NCBI GenBank assembly: GCA_017552475.1
Contig: JAFZPY010000130.1
Span: 1-64,000, forward strand
DNA: 64,000 nt
DNA from: Bacteroidales bacterium
Lineage (GTDB): Bacteria; Bacteroidota; Bacteroidia; Bacteroidales; UBA932
Direction of reading: 5' to 3'
This document shows positions 9,486 through 17,929 of this stretch, one piece after another. A model generated the notes under the pieces. It did no database searches. It was not told the origin of the DNA and saw only the letters and a list, made by a program, of their open reading frames with translations. Position 1 is the first letter of the stretch. Every line of letters starts with the position of its first letter. The translations under genes and the position numbers were made by a program.

Positions 9486-9493
9486 TATCTTTG
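9486..9493 (+). promoter_or_regulatory. Promoter -7 box of the lipoprotein gene at 9515
   Basis: TATCTTTG, a perfect TAnnTTTG match, 21 bp before the ATG and downstream of the previous stop codon at 9451. Confidence 0.65.
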
Positions 9494-9514
9494 TAGAAAT
9501 CAAAGGTTTTCACT

Positions 9515-10090
9515 ATGAAAAAGATCATTTCCCTCTTGTTTGTCTGCACCGTTTCGACACTGCTCGCATCCTGCGCTTCCAAACCCGGAACGGTCGAACT
9601 GTCCTTCAACTATACCAAGCAGGCCGGTCCCGGCTCCAATCAGTACGCCGTCTGGATCGAGGATGCCGCTGGAAAGGTAGTCAAAACACTCTTCGTTACC
9701 GAGTTCACTTCCAAGGGACGCAGCCGCGACGGCTCAAAGCCTGCGCGCGGCTACACATACCGCACTTCGTGCATGCCTACCTGGGTGAAACACGTTGGAG
9801 CCGAGAGCCTTACGGACGAGCAGATGGACGCCTTCACCGGCGCTACGCCTGCCCAGAGCGGCGTTCAGACATTCACCTGGGATTTCACCGACCAGGCCGG
9901 GAAACCGGTTGCCAAAGGCACTTACCGCGTCTATCTCGAGGCTACCTATAACGGAAACAGCGTAGTCACATACACCGGTACCGTCACGTCGGACCAGAAG
10001 CCCGGTGAACTCAAACTGGACAAATCATACTTGGAGGAGTCGGAGGACCGGAAGGACATGATCTCCGACGTTACTGCGAAGGTCCTTTAG
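9515..10090 (+). CDS. DUF2271-like envelope lipoprotein
   Basis: 191 residues with an SPII signal and lipobox LASC (Cys20). The mature part is beta-rich: an early ELSFNY strand, NQYAVWIEDAAGKVVKTLFV, a QTFTWDFTDQAGKPVAKGTYRVYLEA stretch split by a glycine turn, and a C-terminal basic tail. This arrangement, with an Ig/FlgD-like strand pattern, resembles the DUF2271 family of periplasmic proteins whose role is unknown. Family assignment is from pattern only. The gene ends 3 bp from the convergent gene at 10094. Confidence 0.75.
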   Translation: MKKIISLLFVCTVSTLLASCASKPGTVELSFNYTKQAGPGSNQYAVWIEDAAGKVVKTLFVTEFTSKGRSRDGSKPARGYTYRTSCMPTWVKHVGAESLTDEQMDAFTGATPAQSGVQTFTWDFTDQAGKPVAKGTYRVYLEATYNGNSVVTYTGTVTSDQKPGELKLDKSYLEESEDRKDMISDVTAKVL

Positions 10091-10093
10091 GCA

Positions 10094-10546
10094 TCAGCCC
10101 TGGACGTCGACATCGCCGCCATCCTTAGGATTCTTTTCAATGGTGATCTCCGCTTCGTCGTAGTCGCCGAACCAGTCATGCAGCTTCTGCTTGGCCTGGG
10201 CTTCTATCTCCGGAGTGACGTTTTTAGCCACTGCATAGAATGCCCAGAGCAGGGCTGCGAGGTCGTCGGTATATCCTGCTACCGGGATGAAGTCGGGGAT
10301 GATGTCTATCGGCAGGATGAAATATCCCAGCGCGCCCCAGATCTTGCCTTTGTCGGCAGTCTTGACCTTGGGACTTTTCAGGACATAGTACAATATAAGG
10401 GCTAGATATACGACTTTGATGCCGGCCTTCCTGGCGGCTCTGGTGACTTTCTTGAGGAAGTCCTGTTCGTTGTACCGGTTCTGGTATTTCTCGATATCCT
10501 TGGGTGTCATCTTGTCAGTCTGAATGGTCCGGGCATGGAACTGCAT
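10094..10546 (-). CDS. YkvA-like DUF1232 membrane protein
   Basis: 150 residues from the ATG at 10546 (138 from the alternative ATG at 10510). The core (YNEQDFLKKVTRAARKAGIKV, then GYFILPIDIIPDFIPVAGYTDDL) is the DUF1232 signature: a membrane-associated hairpin with the invariant P-x-D-x-x-P-D-x-P-x-x-G-x-x-D-D series. Function is unknown, and members occur as single small envelope proteins. The C-terminus is acidic. The reading frame continues upstream to 10744 but that part lies inside the divergent metalloprotease gene and lacks family similarity, so I reject it. Confidence 0.82.
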   Translation of the reverse strand: MQFHARTIQTDKMTPKDIEKYQNRYNEQDFLKKVTRAARKAGIKVVYLALILYYVLKSPKVKTADKGKIWGALGYFILPIDIIPDFIPVAGYTDDLAALLWAFYAVAKNVTPEIEAQAKQKLHDWFGDYDEAEITIEKNPKDGGDVDVQG

Positions 10547-10575
10547 AAATTGTTCCAGCTTTCTCCTAAAAACAG

Positions 10576-10583
10576 TATCTTTG
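10576..10583 (+). promoter_or_regulatory. Promoter -7 box of the metalloprotease gene
   Basis: TATCTTTG, a perfect TAnnTTTG match, 18 bp before the ATG at 10602 and within the 55-bp divergent spacer. Confidence 0.6.
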
Positions 10584-10601
10584 CCCAGGAACTCCGACAC
10601 T

Positions 10602-10988
10602 ATGTTTTTCTTTATCCGCAGACGCAGGCGCAAAAGAAAACCCCTGACGGCCGAACAGGCCGCAGAGGTGGAGCGGCTGCGCATCCAGGCCAAGGCGGCC
10701 CTGCCGCCCCGCCTGGCCGAGCTCGCAGCCCGCCATGGCTTCACCTACAACCAGGTACGCATCAAGCACAATGTCTCCAACTGGGGCAGTTGCTCTGAGC
10801 TCGGCAACATCAATCTCAATCTCAGCATAATGCGCCTTCCTGAGCACTTGCGGGACTATGTCATGCTGCACGAGCTCTGCCACCTGCGCTATCTCAACCA
10901 CGGTCCGGAGTTCCATGCCCTGCTGGAGAGCATCTGTCCCGACCACCGCGCCCTTGCCCGTGAGTTGAAGGGATACAGACTTATTTAA
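10602..10988 (+). CDS. YgjP-like zinc metalloprotease (SprT/DUF45 family)
   Basis: 128 residues. The zinc-binding HELCH (H90-H94) is followed by RYLNHGPEFH, giving the third ligand H100, the layout of the YgjP/DUF45 family. The upstream NVSNWGSCS motif, which forms the family's conserved W-G-S-C turn, is also present. Substrate is unknown. The protein is shorter than typical YgjP (about 230 residues): the N-terminal beta domain is replaced by a very basic RRRRRKRK stretch. The start is fixed by the promoter just upstream. The 3' end overlaps the convergent lipoprotein gene by 4 bp. Confidence 0.85.
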   Translation: MFFFIRRRRRKRKPLTAEQAAEVERLRIQAKAALPPRLAELAARHGFTYNQVRIKHNVSNWGSCSELGNINLNLSIMRLPEHLRDYVMLHELCHLRYLNHGPEFHALLESICPDHRALARELKGYRLI

Positions 10989-11386
10989 AAGGCCAACTGC
11001 ACTCCAGAACAGATAGGGATCCAGTCGCCCCACCAGTCTTCGTCGTACATCCTTACGTGTGTGCTTGCTTCTACAAGCACCGACTTTGGATATGCGCTCC
11101 TGTTCGGTGCGATGGTGACGGGGAAGGTGTTGCCCTTGGAACCGGCAACGTCGGTGACAGAGGCTATCTGTCCGTCGATGATGATGCGGTACTGCCAGTC
11201 GAAATACTTGACATCCGCCTTTGTATCATAGTAGGCGTAGTCGTAGCGGATCATGTATGTCCCGCCTTCTGCGGGAATCACGGTCGGAAGATTGTCATAT
11301 CCGAAGACCGGCTCGTAATAGTCTGTACTGCAGGAGCTGAAGCCGATCGCGGCCAGCGCAAGGAGGAGTATGCTTAACTTTTTCAT
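10985..11386 (-). CDS. Small lipoprotein, unknown function
   Basis: 133 residues with an SPII signal and lipobox FSSC (Cys19). The mature domain is aromatic and beta-rich (TVIPAEGGTYMIRYDYAYYD, then WQYRIIIDG, later FPVTIAPNRS), similar in feel to single-domain BACON or Ig-like lipoproteins of Bacteroidota. It has no catalytic motif. It follows the tricorn-type protease gene by 49 bp on the same strand and may be its partner. The call beyond 'lipoprotein' is a guess. Confidence 0.72.
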   Translation of the reverse strand: MKKLSILLLALAAIGFSSCSTDYYEPVFGYDNLPTVIPAEGGTYMIRYDYAYYDTKADVKYFDWQYRIIIDGQIASVTDVAGSKGNTFPVTIAPNRSAYPKSVLVEASTHVRMYDEDWWGDWIPICSGVQLAF

Positions 11387-11435
11387 ATGCGAAATCTTTA
11401 TTATAAGACGGTCCAGGGCCGTTTTTGTTAAAAGA

Positions 11436-14400
11436 TTATCGCATCTCCCTGATAACTTCTGCTATGGCGGTGTCGAGCTGGGGATCCTTGCCCTCGAGCC
11501 TGTCCTTGAAGGTGTTCTTGACGTAGATGTCCGGTTTGACGCCAGTATTCTCAAGGTCGGAGCCGTCGATGACGCTGTAGCAGCCCCAGGCCGGCATACG
11601 GCATGTGGAGCCGTCCAGCAGGCGGACGGAGGAGGTGAAGATGATCCAGCGGTAGGTCTCAGTACCTACGAGTTTGGCGATGCCAAGGGTCTTGATGCCG
11701 TTGGAAGTCACTTCGGCGTCGGAGAGGCTGTGCTCGTTGACAAGCACGACTATGGGCTTTCCTGCGGGGGCCACGTTCGGGTGCGAGGCCTTCGGGAAGT
11801 CCCTGTACGCCCATTCGAAATGGGCCTGCCCCCGCAGGAAATCAATCACTTCCTTGTGGACGTTGCCTCCGTTGTTGTAACGCAGGTCGAGGATCAGGGC
11901 GTCCTTGTCATATACTTCCGTGTGCATTTTCAGGAGGAACGAATCGAGGTCCTCCGCTCCCATGGCGCGCATGTGGATGTATCCGACCCGGCCTCCGGTC
12001 CTGTCGGATACGATCTCCGCGCGCTGCTCCTCCCATTCCTTGTAGGCCAGCGTCTTGATGTTCGAGAAGGTGGTGGTGTGCACCTTGACATCGAATTCCT
12101 TGCCGCCGCGGCTGAACCGCAGCTTGAGCTCGTCCGCCGGCACGGCGCCCGAGAAATACTTCTCACGGTTCTGCTCCTTGTCTACCCGTACTCCGTTCAC
12201 GGCGACGAGCTCGTCACCCTTGCGGACGTCGATCCCGTGCCTGTCGGCAGGGGAGTCCGCAAGGATCCCGGCGACCTTGTACGGGGATGCGTTGTCGAAC
12301 ACGATACCGGTTCCGTATGTACGGATCCTGGTCTCGTTCTTCTCCTCGGAACCGGTGGACGTGAATCCCAGGTGCGAGGAATTGAGCTCGCCCAGAAGGT
12401 CGGCGAGGAGGGTCCTGAGGTTCGCACGCGTCCTGACGTAAGGAAGGAACGAAGCGTAATAATCCCTCACCGCAGGCCAGTCCGCCCCGTGGAAATTGAC
12501 ATCATAGTAATTCTGCTCGAGCACTGCCCAGGTCTCGTAGAACATCTGCCTGAATTCGTCGTCCAGCACTGCCTCCACATCCTTCTTGACTTCGGTCTTT
12601 GTCGCTGTCGAGGCAGCCGGGTCCACCTTGTAGATAGCGCCGGAAGCCAGACAATACAACGCATCCTTGCAGCTGAAGAATGTACCTCCGTTCAGATCCT
12701 TGACCTGCTTCGGCTTGGCGTCCGGGTCGGAGATTTCCAGGGAGAATACTCCCGGAGTCCCAGCCCCCATGGAGCGGTACAGCAGGTAGTCCTTGCCTTT
12801 CGAAGTATAGATATAAGGGCTGCCCTGGTTTCCTTCCCGCTCGACGCGGGTCATCCTTTCATGGATATCCTTGAAGTCGATCACTACGACGGAGTCCTTC
12901 TTGGGCTCGTCCTTCTTGTCACGGAACAGCTCGTCGACCTTTTCCGACTTGAAGGGAGTGTCGTATTTCTGAAGGGGAAGCTTGTAGAGTGCAGACCTGG
13001 CTCCGCGCGGGAAAGATGTCGCCGTAGGATTGGCAAGCAGGTACATGTATTTGCCGTCGGGAGTGAACACCGGACTTCCCTCCAACGATGCGGAGTGGGT
13101 GAAGTTCCTGAGGCTTCCGTCCTTGAGGTTGTAGAGGAAGATGTCAGACTCGAACATGTGCATGGCATCGAAGGCCAGCCAGTTGCCGTCATACGAGAAT
13201 CCGAAATCGTAACTCTGGAAGGACCAGAACTCTGCTTCAGCTGCCTTGATTGTGGTTCCTGCCTTCATGTCGTGGAGCATCACTGCACGGCTGCCGTCGA
13301 TGAAGGCGAGTTTCTCGCGCTTCTTGTCGACGGCCAGGCTCTTGGAGTTGTTCTGCGACACGAATACCGGCGTCTCGCCTGAGCTGCCGTCAGCGGCTAT
13401 CTTGTAGAGGTTGGTCCAACCCTTGTCGGTCCTGGTATAATAGAGTGTTTTGCTGTCATTGCCCCAAACGACTTGGTCCACCCGCTCGTCGGAAGGGGTG
13501 TCAAGCCTTTGCAGATACTTGCATTTCGTGTCGGAGATGTACAGCCCGCCGCGGATGACCAGGGCGAACTTCTTCCCGTCGGGAGACACATCCGCGGCGG
13601 TGGGCGTCTGCCCCTCAAACGACCTGCGGACCTCTACGCTTCCGGATGCTATACTGATCTGGGGGACAGATACTTTGCCCGTAGAGGGCTCCAGAACATT
13701 GATCTCGTAGTCCTTGAGGAAAACGATGGCCGATCCGTTATGTGCGATGGAAGGATATTGGACAGACTTGTCGAAGGTGGTGAGCTGCCGGGGCTTTCCG
13801 CCCTTGACATACTTGACGATGTTCGACTCCTTGTTGAGCTCATCGCTGACGTAGTAGATGTTGCCGTCCCTGTCCGCCATAGGCCATTGGTCCTTGCCGA
13901 TATAGTCGGTAAGTTCGGTATATGCCTTGCTCTTCGGATTCCAGGATTTGATGTTGGGATTGTGGTCTCCGACATAGCGTTTCCTGGTCGGGAAGCTGAT
14001 GCTTTCCATCGACTCGTTGAAGAGGAACTCCCCTGTCTTGGGATTCTCGGCGAGGTTGACTATGGTGTTGAAGTATCCGTCAAACATCAGTTGCGGCGTG
14101 CCGCCCGCCACGGCCACCTTGAAGGTGGTCTTGCGGGCGCTCGCCCTCGTGGACTCGAAATAGACGAAGTCCGACTTGGCAGACCAGTTCACCGGGACGT
14201 CAGGCGCTTCGTGGAAAGTCAGCTGGACGGCCTGGCCGCCACCGACTGGTACGACGTAGACGTCGTTGTTGCCCTGGATGTCGGAGCTGAAGGCCAGCCA
14301 TTTACCATCTGGGGAGACGAGGGGCGAATCCTGCACGCCCGGCATCGTGATGACGGCCGTCGCCTGCCCGCCCCCGACGGGAACGGTATAGATGTCCCCG

Positions 14401-14528
14401 TCATAGCTGAAGTAGATCTGCTTCCCGTCGGGGGAAAGCGACGGATGCGATGCAAAGCGGATGTTGTCAGCGAAAGCGGTGGAGGCTGCGGCCAAAAGCG
14501 CGATGGCCGTAATGACGGATCTTTTCAT
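11436..14528 (-). CDS. Tricorn-type S41 protease, secreted
   Basis: 1030 residues. A Sec signal peptide (MKRSVITAIALLAAASTAFA) is followed by a long beta-propeller region with WD40-like PD40 repeats (SLSPDGKQIYFSYDG, VSPDGKWLAFSSD, FTPDGKYMYLL). A linker and a PDZ-like domain come at roughly residues 760-850 (GIDVRKGDELVAVNGV), and then a C-terminal S41 peptidase domain. The nucleophile should be a serine in SLSDAE (S934 or S936). It would degrade peptides in the periplasm or outside the cell. The ATG at 14528 gives the signal peptide; the frame extends upstream to 14594 but without one. Its own -7 box is at 14564-14571. Confidence 0.88.
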   Translation of the reverse strand: MKRSVITAIALLAAASTAFADNIRFASHPSLSPDGKQIYFSYDGDIYTVPVGGGQATAVITMPGVQDSPLVSPDGKWLAFSSDIQGNNDVYVVPVGGGQAVQLTFHEAPDVPVNWSAKSDFVYFESTRASARKTTFKVAVAGGTPQLMFDGYFNTIVNLAENPKTGEFLFNESMESISFPTRKRYVGDHNPNIKSWNPKSKAYTELTDYIGKDQWPMADRDGNIYYVSDELNKESNIVKYVKGGKPRQLTTFDKSVQYPSIAHNGSAIVFLKDYEINVLEPSTGKVSVPQISIASGSVEVRRSFEGQTPTAADVSPDGKKFALVIRGGLYISDTKCKYLQRLDTPSDERVDQVVWGNDSKTLYYTRTDKGWTNLYKIAADGSSGETPVFVSQNNSKSLAVDKKREKLAFIDGSRAVMLHDMKAGTTIKAAEAEFWSFQSYDFGFSYDGNWLAFDAMHMFESDIFLYNLKDGSLRNFTHSASLEGSPVFTPDGKYMYLLANPTATSFPRGARSALYKLPLQKYDTPFKSEKVDELFRDKKDEPKKDSVVVIDFKDIHERMTRVEREGNQGSPYIYTSKGKDYLLYRSMGAGTPGVFSLEISDPDAKPKQVKDLNGGTFFSCKDALYCLASGAIYKVDPAASTATKTEVKKDVEAVLDDEFRQMFYETWAVLEQNYYDVNFHGADWPAVRDYYASFLPYVRTRANLRTLLADLLGELNSSHLGFTSTGSEEKNETRIRTYGTGIVFDNASPYKVAGILADSPADRHGIDVRKGDELVAVNGVRVDKEQNREKYFSGAVPADELKLRFSRGGKEFDVKVHTTTFSNIKTLAYKEWEEQRAEIVSDRTGGRVGYIHMRAMGAEDLDSFLLKMHTEVYDKDALILDLRYNNGGNVHKEVIDFLRGQAHFEWAYRDFPKASHPNVAPAGKPIVVLVNEHSLSDAEVTSNGIKTLGIAKLVGTETYRWIIFTSSVRLLDGSTCRMPAWGCYSVIDGSDLENTGVKPDIYVKNTFKDRLEGKDPQLDTAIAEVIREMR

Positions 14529-14563
14529 TGTATTCAAGATAAGATGGGACATAATGCTTATCC

Positions 14564-14571
14564 CAAATATA
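14564..14571 (-). promoter_or_regulatory. Promoter -7 box of the tricorn-type protease gene
   Basis: Minus-strand TATATTTG, a TAnnTTTG match, about 35 bp before the ATG at 14528. Confidence 0.55.
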
Positions 14572-14689
14572 TGCTTATTCTGCGAGACTACCAACTGTTC
14601 CGCCCGGTGACCATGCGGAAATGGACAACGTAGACACTCGCTATTCCAGACCCGAATCCATTCAAGCGCATAATGTGCCTCTCAGGTGC

Positions 14690-14731
14690 AAAAACGCGGC
14701 AGATGCAGGATTATAATCCCGCATCTGCCGC
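14690..14731 (-). terminator. Strong terminator at the end of the division operon
   Basis: Arms GCGGCAGATGC (14696-14706) and GCATCTGCCGC (14721-14731) are perfect, and the interior GGATTATAATCC pairs with itself, giving a stem of about 17 bp with one mismatch. On the minus strand it is followed by GTTTTTG. It lies 93 bp past the truB stop. The rest of the 14529-14824 spacer holds only the promoter above; I see no gene in it. Confidence 0.75.
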
Positions 14732-14824
14732 AAAAACTGCCCTGAAACGCAGAAAGTGCGCTTGATGGATATTGCGGAGTAGATGGGCAGTCCGACGGAA
14801 GGAATCTGTCCTGCGCAGAGGTTG

Positions 14825-15838
14825 CTACTGGAGTATTGAGAGGGCGTCCGGGAGGGAGAGGGCGTCCTCGACGGGGATGCCGCCGTTGCGGGTGCGGCGG
14901 AGGCTGCTGAGGAAGGCGCCGCTGCCCAGGGCTTCGCCCAGGTCGCGCGCCAGGGCACGTATGTACGTGCCTTTCGAGCAGTCCACTCGCACCATCGCCG
15001 TCGGCAGGTTATAAGCCGAGATGTCCGCCACATGGATCCTGTTATTCCTGCCGTTTCCATCTCCAGCCGAGGGTATGGGTCCCGAAAATGCCTCACTCCG
15101 TTCGGCCCCTCCCATCGCAAGCGATGGGCCCCTCCCTCTTATGTTGCCGAGGGTGGCACAATTTTCGGGACCCATACCCTCGGCTTTGGGAACAAAGTCA
15201 TCGTGAGGAGTCAAACTGTTCGGAGGGGACAGACAGATAGAGGAAGAGGCCGGAATGAATCTCTCAAGTTCAAGTGAGTAGATGTTGATCCTTTGCCGGG
15301 AGAGGAGGTCGGTGGCGGCATGGTCGAAGGCCGTGCCGGTGCGCTGCGCCTCGCGGTATGCCCTGCGGGCCATCTCGTAGGCGCGGATGCCGTCGACAGA
15401 CTTCGCCGAGAAGAGCGGCGCGACCTGGTCCTGCTCCCCGACGAAGTCGGGCAGCACGGACTGCAGCGCCGCCTCCGACACCCCGTCCAGCGGGAACAGA
15501 CTGTCGATCTCTTTCTCCAAATCGTATGACGGGGTAGTCGCCCCGAAGGTGACTCCGGCCAGATACTGCTTGGGCGATGCCTGCAGTTCCTCGGCCAGCT
15601 TAGTGGCCTTGCCGATACATACGAGCAGCACGCCGGTGGCCAGAGGGTCCAGCGTACCGGCATGTCCTACTTTAAGGTTCTTCTTGTGGAAATGCTTGAT
15701 GGCCTGGTACTTGACCTTGCGGATGACATCCGCGGAGGTCCATCTGTATGGCTTGTCCACCGGGAGGATTATCCCTTCCGGATAGTCGTCGATGTTGTCC
15801 GTCAGGGTCATTCCCCGGCGTGCCACAAGTGCTGCCAT
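14825..15838 (-). CDS. truB: tRNA pseudouridine-55 synthase with an in-frame insertion
   Basis: 337 residues; Bacteroidales TruB proteins without a PUA domain are usually about 230-250. It isomerises U55 of tRNA. The catalytic aspartate is D64 in GHAGTLDPLATG, and the C-terminal CSKGTYIRALARDLG block (residues 287-301) is intact. Between RINIYSLELERF and NNRIHVADIS, about residues 195-267, lies a low-complexity Pro/Gly/Ser-rich segment absent from the family. It is encoded by a palindromic DNA element (15065-15185). The enzyme may still work because the segment falls between conserved strands. Last gene of the division run; start at ATG 15838, or 15811 (Met10). Confidence 0.92.
   Translation of the reverse strand: MAALVARRGMTLTDNIDDYPEGIILPVDKPYRWTSADVIRKVKYQAIKHFHKKNLKVGHAGTLDPLATGVLLVCIGKATKLAEELQASPKQYLAGVTFGATTPSYDLEKEIDSLFPLDGVSEAALQSVLPDFVGEQDQVAPLFSAKSVDGIRAYEMARRAYREAQRTGTAFDHAATDLLSRQRINIYSLELERFIPASSSICLSPPNSLTPHDDFVPKAEGMGPENCATLGNIRGRGPSLAMGGAERSEAFSGPIPSAGDGNGRNNRIHVADISAYNLPTAMVRVDCSKGTYIRALARDLGEALGSGAFLSSLRRTRNGGIPVEDALSLPDALSILQ
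15065..15185. repeat. Palindromic element inserted in truB
   Basis: Perfect 25-bp inverted arms at 15065-15089 and 15161-15185 (outer end AGCCGAGGGTATGGG) enclose 71 bp. Inside is a second perfect hairpin at 15111-15128 (CCCATCGC, AA, GCGATGGG). The element stays open in the truB frame and encodes GMGPEN...SGPIPSAG. I did not see a second copy in this window. Confidence 0.85.
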
Positions 15839-15875
15839 AGTCAGATTGTTAGGGCCTTAAGCCAAAGCGGCGCAG

Positions 15876-16304
15876 CTATACAGGGATCTTGTCGATCCTT
15901 CTCTTGTGCCTGCCGCCGGCGAACTCGGTGAGCAGCCATGCGCGCACGATGCTGACCGCCATGCGGTAGCTGATGAAGCGCGCCGGCATCACCAGCACGT
16001 TGGCGTCGTTATGCTCCTTGACGAGCTTACCGACAGCGGTGTTCCAAGCCAGGCCGGCGCGGATGCCGCGATGATGGTTCAGCGTCATCGCCATCCCGTT
16101 GCCGGTGCCGCAGAGCGCGATGCCGCGGTCCACCTCGCCGTTCTCGACGGCGGTGGCCAGCGGATGCGCCACATCGGCGTAGTCCATGCTCTCGGTACTG
16201 TCAGTACCGAAATTCACCACTTCGTATCCCTTACCCAGCAGATACGAGATCAGCCGTGCCTTGTACTCGACTCCAGCATGATCCGAGCAGATACCTATCT
16301 TCAT
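15876..16304 (-). CDS. rpiB: Ribose-5-phosphate isomerase B
   Basis: 142 residues, family length. Interconverts ribose 5-phosphate and ribulose 5-phosphate in the pentose phosphate pathway. Visible marks are CSDHAG (D8, H9) and the active-site cysteine C65 in ALCGTGNGMAM, followed by NHHRGIRAGL and HNDANVLVMPARF. The ATG at 16304 is preferred over a TTG two codons upstream. It sits between gltX (13 bp) and truB (37 bp) on the same strand, so it is carried by the division operon. Confidence 0.93.
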   Translation of the reverse strand: MKIGICSDHAGVEYKARLISYLLGKGYEVVNFGTDSTESMDYADVAHPLATAVENGEVDRGIALCGTGNGMAMTLNHHRGIRAGLAWNTAVGKLVKEHNDANVLVMPARFISYRMAVSIVRAWLLTEFAGGRHKRRIDKIPV

Positions 16305-16317
16305 AGCCAAATGCGTT

Positions 16318-17928
16318 TTATTTTCCCAACTTTTCCCCTGCCCGGGACATCCTGGACAGGAATTCCTCCTTCCCGATGAAGGAAAGGATGTCGGCGATGC
16401 CCAGGCCGCTGGAGGCGCCCGAAAGCGCCAGGCGCAGGCAGTTCATCACCTTGCCCATCGGCCACTCGTTGCCGCGGATGAAGCCCTCGAGCTCGGCCCC
16501 GACGGCTTCGGCCGTCCAGGGGCCCTCATACGAGGCCATATGCTCCGCGGCCTTGAAGGCCAGCGTATAATTCTCTTCTTTCCAGAACTTCGCCGCGTCC
16601 TTCTCCACATATTCCTGCGGAGCAACGAACAGATACGGCGCGATGGTCCAGAAATCAGCGACGAAAGTCGCGCGCTCCTTGATCAGCGCCACCACGCCCT
16701 TGACGTAGTTCTTAGACACCGAGCGGGCGGCGAAATCGTGGCTGACAGGGCACTTGTAGCAGCCCGTGACTTTGATCCCCTTCTCTTCAAGTATAGGAAC
16801 GAAAAGGTCGGTCAGTTCCTCGTCGGATTTCATCCTGAGGTACTCCTTGTTGAACCACTTGGCCTTGTCCGGGTTGAACTTCGCACCGGCCTTCTGGACC
16901 TTCTCCATCGAGAAGTTCTGTATCAGTTCGTCCAGGGTGAACAGCTCGCGGTCGTCACCGGGATTCCATCCCAGCATGGCCAGCATATTCACGAACGCCT
17001 CGGGGAAATATCCGTCCTCACGGTATCCGTGCGAGGCCTCGCCTTCTGCATTGACCCAGCGAAGCGGAAATACCGGGAATCCCAGCTTGTCTCCGTCGCG
17101 CTTGCTTAGCTTGCCGTTCCCGACGGGCTTGAGCAGCAGCGACAGGTGTGCGAAATGCGGACGCGTATCCTCCCAGCCGAATGCCTTATAGAGCATGTAG
17201 TGCAGGGGTAGGGAAGGCAGCCATTCCTCTCCGCGGATGACCTCGGTGATCTCCATCAGATGGTCGTCAACGATGTTGGCGAGATGGTATGTAGGCAACT
17301 CATCGGCGCGTTTCCACAGGACCTTGTCGTCGAGCGTATCGGTATTGACCTCGATATGCCCGCGTATCATGTCGTCCATCGCGACGACGGTATTCTCCGG
17401 CATCTTGAAACGGATGGTCCAATTGGTTGTCTCTTCAAGCCGTCTCCTGGTCTCTTCAGGACTGAGGGTAAGGGAGTTGCAGAGCGAGAGGCGGGACTTC
17501 TGGTTGTAAGTGAAAGTCTCGCCGCGTCCCTCGGCAGCGGCGCGCGCCGCCTCGAGATCCTCGGAAGAGTCGAAGGCGTAGTAGGCATAGCCGTTGGCGA
17601 TGAGCTGCTCGGCATACTTGCGGTAAATGCCGCGCCGCTGGCTCTGCCTGTACGGCGCGTGCGGATGGCGCTCCGACGGCGTCTCTACGACGCGGCCGTC
17701 GGAGTCCACTCCTTCGTCGGGCACGATGCCGCACCATTTCAGCGCCTCGATGATGTATTCCTCTGCACCGGGCACGAAACGGTTGGAGTCGGTATCTTCG
17801 ATACGGAGGATGAAATCGCCCTCTCTCTGCTTGGCAAACAGGTAGTTATATAGCGCCGTACGGACCCCGCCCATGTGCAGGGGGCCGGTCGGGGACGGCG
17901 CGAATCTCACTCTCGTTCTTCTTTCCAT
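16318..17928 (-). CDS. gltX: Glutamate-tRNA ligase
   Basis: 536 residues, slightly longer than average class I GluRS. Charges tRNA-Glu with glutamate. The HIGH-type motif is PSPTGPLHMGG (residues 11-21), the KMSKS-type motif is GKLSKRDGD, and RIEDTDSNRF follows the first motif as in the family. The start ATG is 1 bp beyond the ftsZ stop, so gltX is the gene directly after ftsZ and should be transcribed with it. Confidence 0.95.
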   Translation of the reverse strand: MERRTRVRFAPSPTGPLHMGGVRTALYNYLFAKQREGDFILRIEDTDSNRFVPGAEEYIIEALKWCGIVPDEGVDSDGRVVETPSERHPHAPYRQSQRRGIYRKYAEQLIANGYAYYAFDSSEDLEAARAAAEGRGETFTYNQKSRLSLCNSLTLSPEETRRRLEETTNWTIRFKMPENTVVAMDDMIRGHIEVNTDTLDDKVLWKRADELPTYHLANIVDDHLMEITEVIRGEEWLPSLPLHYMLYKAFGWEDTRPHFAHLSLLLKPVGNGKLSKRDGDKLGFPVFPLRWVNAEGEASHGYREDGYFPEAFVNMLAMLGWNPGDDRELFTLDELIQNFSMEKVQKAGAKFNPDKAKWFNKEYLRMKSDEELTDLFVPILEEKGIKVTGCYKCPVSHDFAARSVSKNYVKGVVALIKERATFVADFWTIAPYLFVAPQEYVEKDAAKFWKEENYTLAFKAAEHMASYEGPWTAEAVGAELEGFIRGNEWPMGKVMNCLRLALSGASSGLGIADILSFIGKEEFLSRMSRAGEKLGK

Positions 17929-17929
17929 A

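Noticed and set aside
10094..10744. Longer start for the YkvA-like protein
   Set aside because: The added Arg/Ser-rich residues are encoded by the complement of the metalloprotease gene and do not belong to the DUF1232 family.
11370..13382. 670-codon open frame on the plus strand
   Set aside because: It lies wholly opposite the tricorn-type protease gene and has no recognisable domain, signal peptide or promoter.
14662..15120. Short minus-strand frame overlapping the end of truB
   Set aside because: Out of frame with truB, contains the palindromic element and terminator hairpin, and is rich in Arg/Ser/Trp like other shadows.
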